This document shows positions 63,555 to 64,000 of a stretch of 64,000 nt of DNA, piece by piece. The notes under the pieces are model-generated. The model saw nothing but the letters and a program-made list of their open reading frames with translations, did not search any database and was not told the DNA's origin. How positions within the stretch are numbered: position 1 is the stretch's first letter; each line of letters begins with the position of its first letter. This DNA is from Hymenobacter sp. CRA2 (GTDB lineage: Bacteria; Bacteroidota; Bacteroidia; Cytophagales; Hymenobacteraceae). Made by a program: the position numbers and the translations under genes. The stretch is taken from positions 26,253 through 90,252 of the forward strand of contig NZ_MVBC01000020.1 of assembly GCF_002007105.1 (NCBI RefSeq). Reading direction: 5' to 3'.

Positions 63555-64000
63555 TTATTCGTAGTGATTGAGCACGCGGTGGCCCGCGTCGCGCAGGGCG
63601 GCGTCGCGACGGAACAGGGTCAGGTCGGCCTGCACCATGTCTTCTACCAGGGCCGGCAGGTCGTAGTGGGGGCGCCAGCACAGCTTGCGTTGCGCCTTGC
63701 TCGCGTCGCCTACCAGCAGGTCCACTTCCGTGGGGCGGTAGTACACCGGGTCCACGGCCACCACTTCCTTGCCCAGCGGCAATTGGTATTCCGGGTTGTG
63801 GCAGGCCACCACGTGCCCCGTCTCGTCAGCCCCCTCGCCGAAGAACGTCAACTCCACGCCCAGCTCGCCAAAGGCCATCCTGACGAAGTCGCGCACGGTG
63901 GTGGTCACGCCGGTGGCGATGACGAAGTCCTCGGGCGTGTCCTGCTGCAGGATGCGCCACATGGCCTCCACGTAGTCCTTGGCGTGGCCCCAGTCGCGCT
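63555..64000 (-). CDS. gmd: GDP-mannose 4,6-dehydratase (partial, runs off the window)
   Basis: C-terminal part (about 148 residues) of the dehydratase that converts GDP-mannose to GDP-4-keto-6-deoxymannose, the substrate of the fucose synthase encoded downstream. The signature RDWGHAKDYVEAMW reaches the window edge, so the gene starts beyond 64000. YRPTEVDLLVGDASKAQRKL and the terminal helix are typical. It is separated from fcl by 63 bp. Confidence 0.93.
   Translation of the reverse strand, partial: RDWGHAKDYVEAMWRILQQDTPEDFVIATGVTTTVRDFVRMAFGELGVELTFFGEGADETGHVVACHNPEYQLPLGKEVVAVDPVYYRPTEVDLLVGDASKAQRKLCWRPHYDLPALVEDMVQADLTLFRRDAALRDAGHRVLNHYE

Overview
The window is GC-rich chromosomal DNA from a bacterium of the phylum Bacteroidota, most likely the Cytophagales family Hymenobacteraceae (Hymenobacter-like). 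The evidence is the SusC/SusD pair, type IX secretion (T9SS) C-terminal sorting domains, TAnnTTTG-type promoters, scarce Shine-Dalgarno sites and the protein sequences themselves. The genus is an inference. No rRNA, tRNA, CRISPR array or intact transposable element was seen.

Region 1 (1-13.4 kb, minus strand) is an aerobic phenylacetate degradation cluster transcribed leftward: paaK, a TetR regulator, paaE, paaA, paaB, paaC, paaD, paaG, paaH, paaI, paaJ, paaY, a foreign-looking small gene, and paaZ. PaaK makes phenylacetyl-CoA, PaaABCDE epoxidises it, PaaG isomerises the epoxide to the oxepin, PaaZ opens the ring and oxidises the aldehyde, and PaaJ/PaaH carry out beta-oxidation. A paaF hydratase is not present here. 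Two 14-bp palindromes of the CNAACG-NN-CGTTNG type, before paaK and before paaA, are probable operators for the TetR protein (PaaR-like). Several gaps in this cluster hold long palindromic repeats.

Region 2 (13.9-41.9 kb, plus strand) is a large polysaccharide-utilisation region aimed at beta-1,3-glucan and chitin, as in fungal cell walls or laminarin. It encodes four GH16 enzymes, a GH18 chitinase, a GH5 glucanase, a GH3 beta-glucosidase, a CBM6-bearing metalloprotease, a SusC/SusD pair, a PKD-containing surface lipoprotein and a sugar MFS transporter. Four of the secreted proteins end in T9SS sorting domains. No classical regulator (HTCS, SusR, ECF/anti-sigma) is present. Instead there are two unusual proteins built from transposase-derived DNA-binding parts: a 7TM-DISM membrane sensor with a coiled coil and a C-terminal IS1595-type zinc ribbon, next to susC; and a free-standing IS630-type helix-turn-helix protein between the sugar transporter and the beta-glucosidase. 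A promoter module shared by the largest GH16 gene and susC suggests a common regulator. This is the most novel part of the window.

Region 3 (42.1-64 kb) is an exopolysaccharide or O-antigen-like cluster. A plus-strand run encodes a WcaJ-type initiating transferase, a WecG/TagA transferase, and a nucleotide-sugar set with two nucleotidyltransferases, two C-methyltransferases, an SDR, an RfbC epimerase, a SAF-domain oxidoreductase, a PIG-L deacetylase, a COG4310 peptidase-like protein and a GSA-type aminotransferase. This suggests an unusual branched or methylated sugar. It ends at a 55-nt perfect hairpin facing a minus-strand run: a two-domain GT2, three tandem GT61 paralogues, GDP-fucose synthase (possibly frameshifted at its end) and a partial GDP-mannose 4,6-dehydratase.
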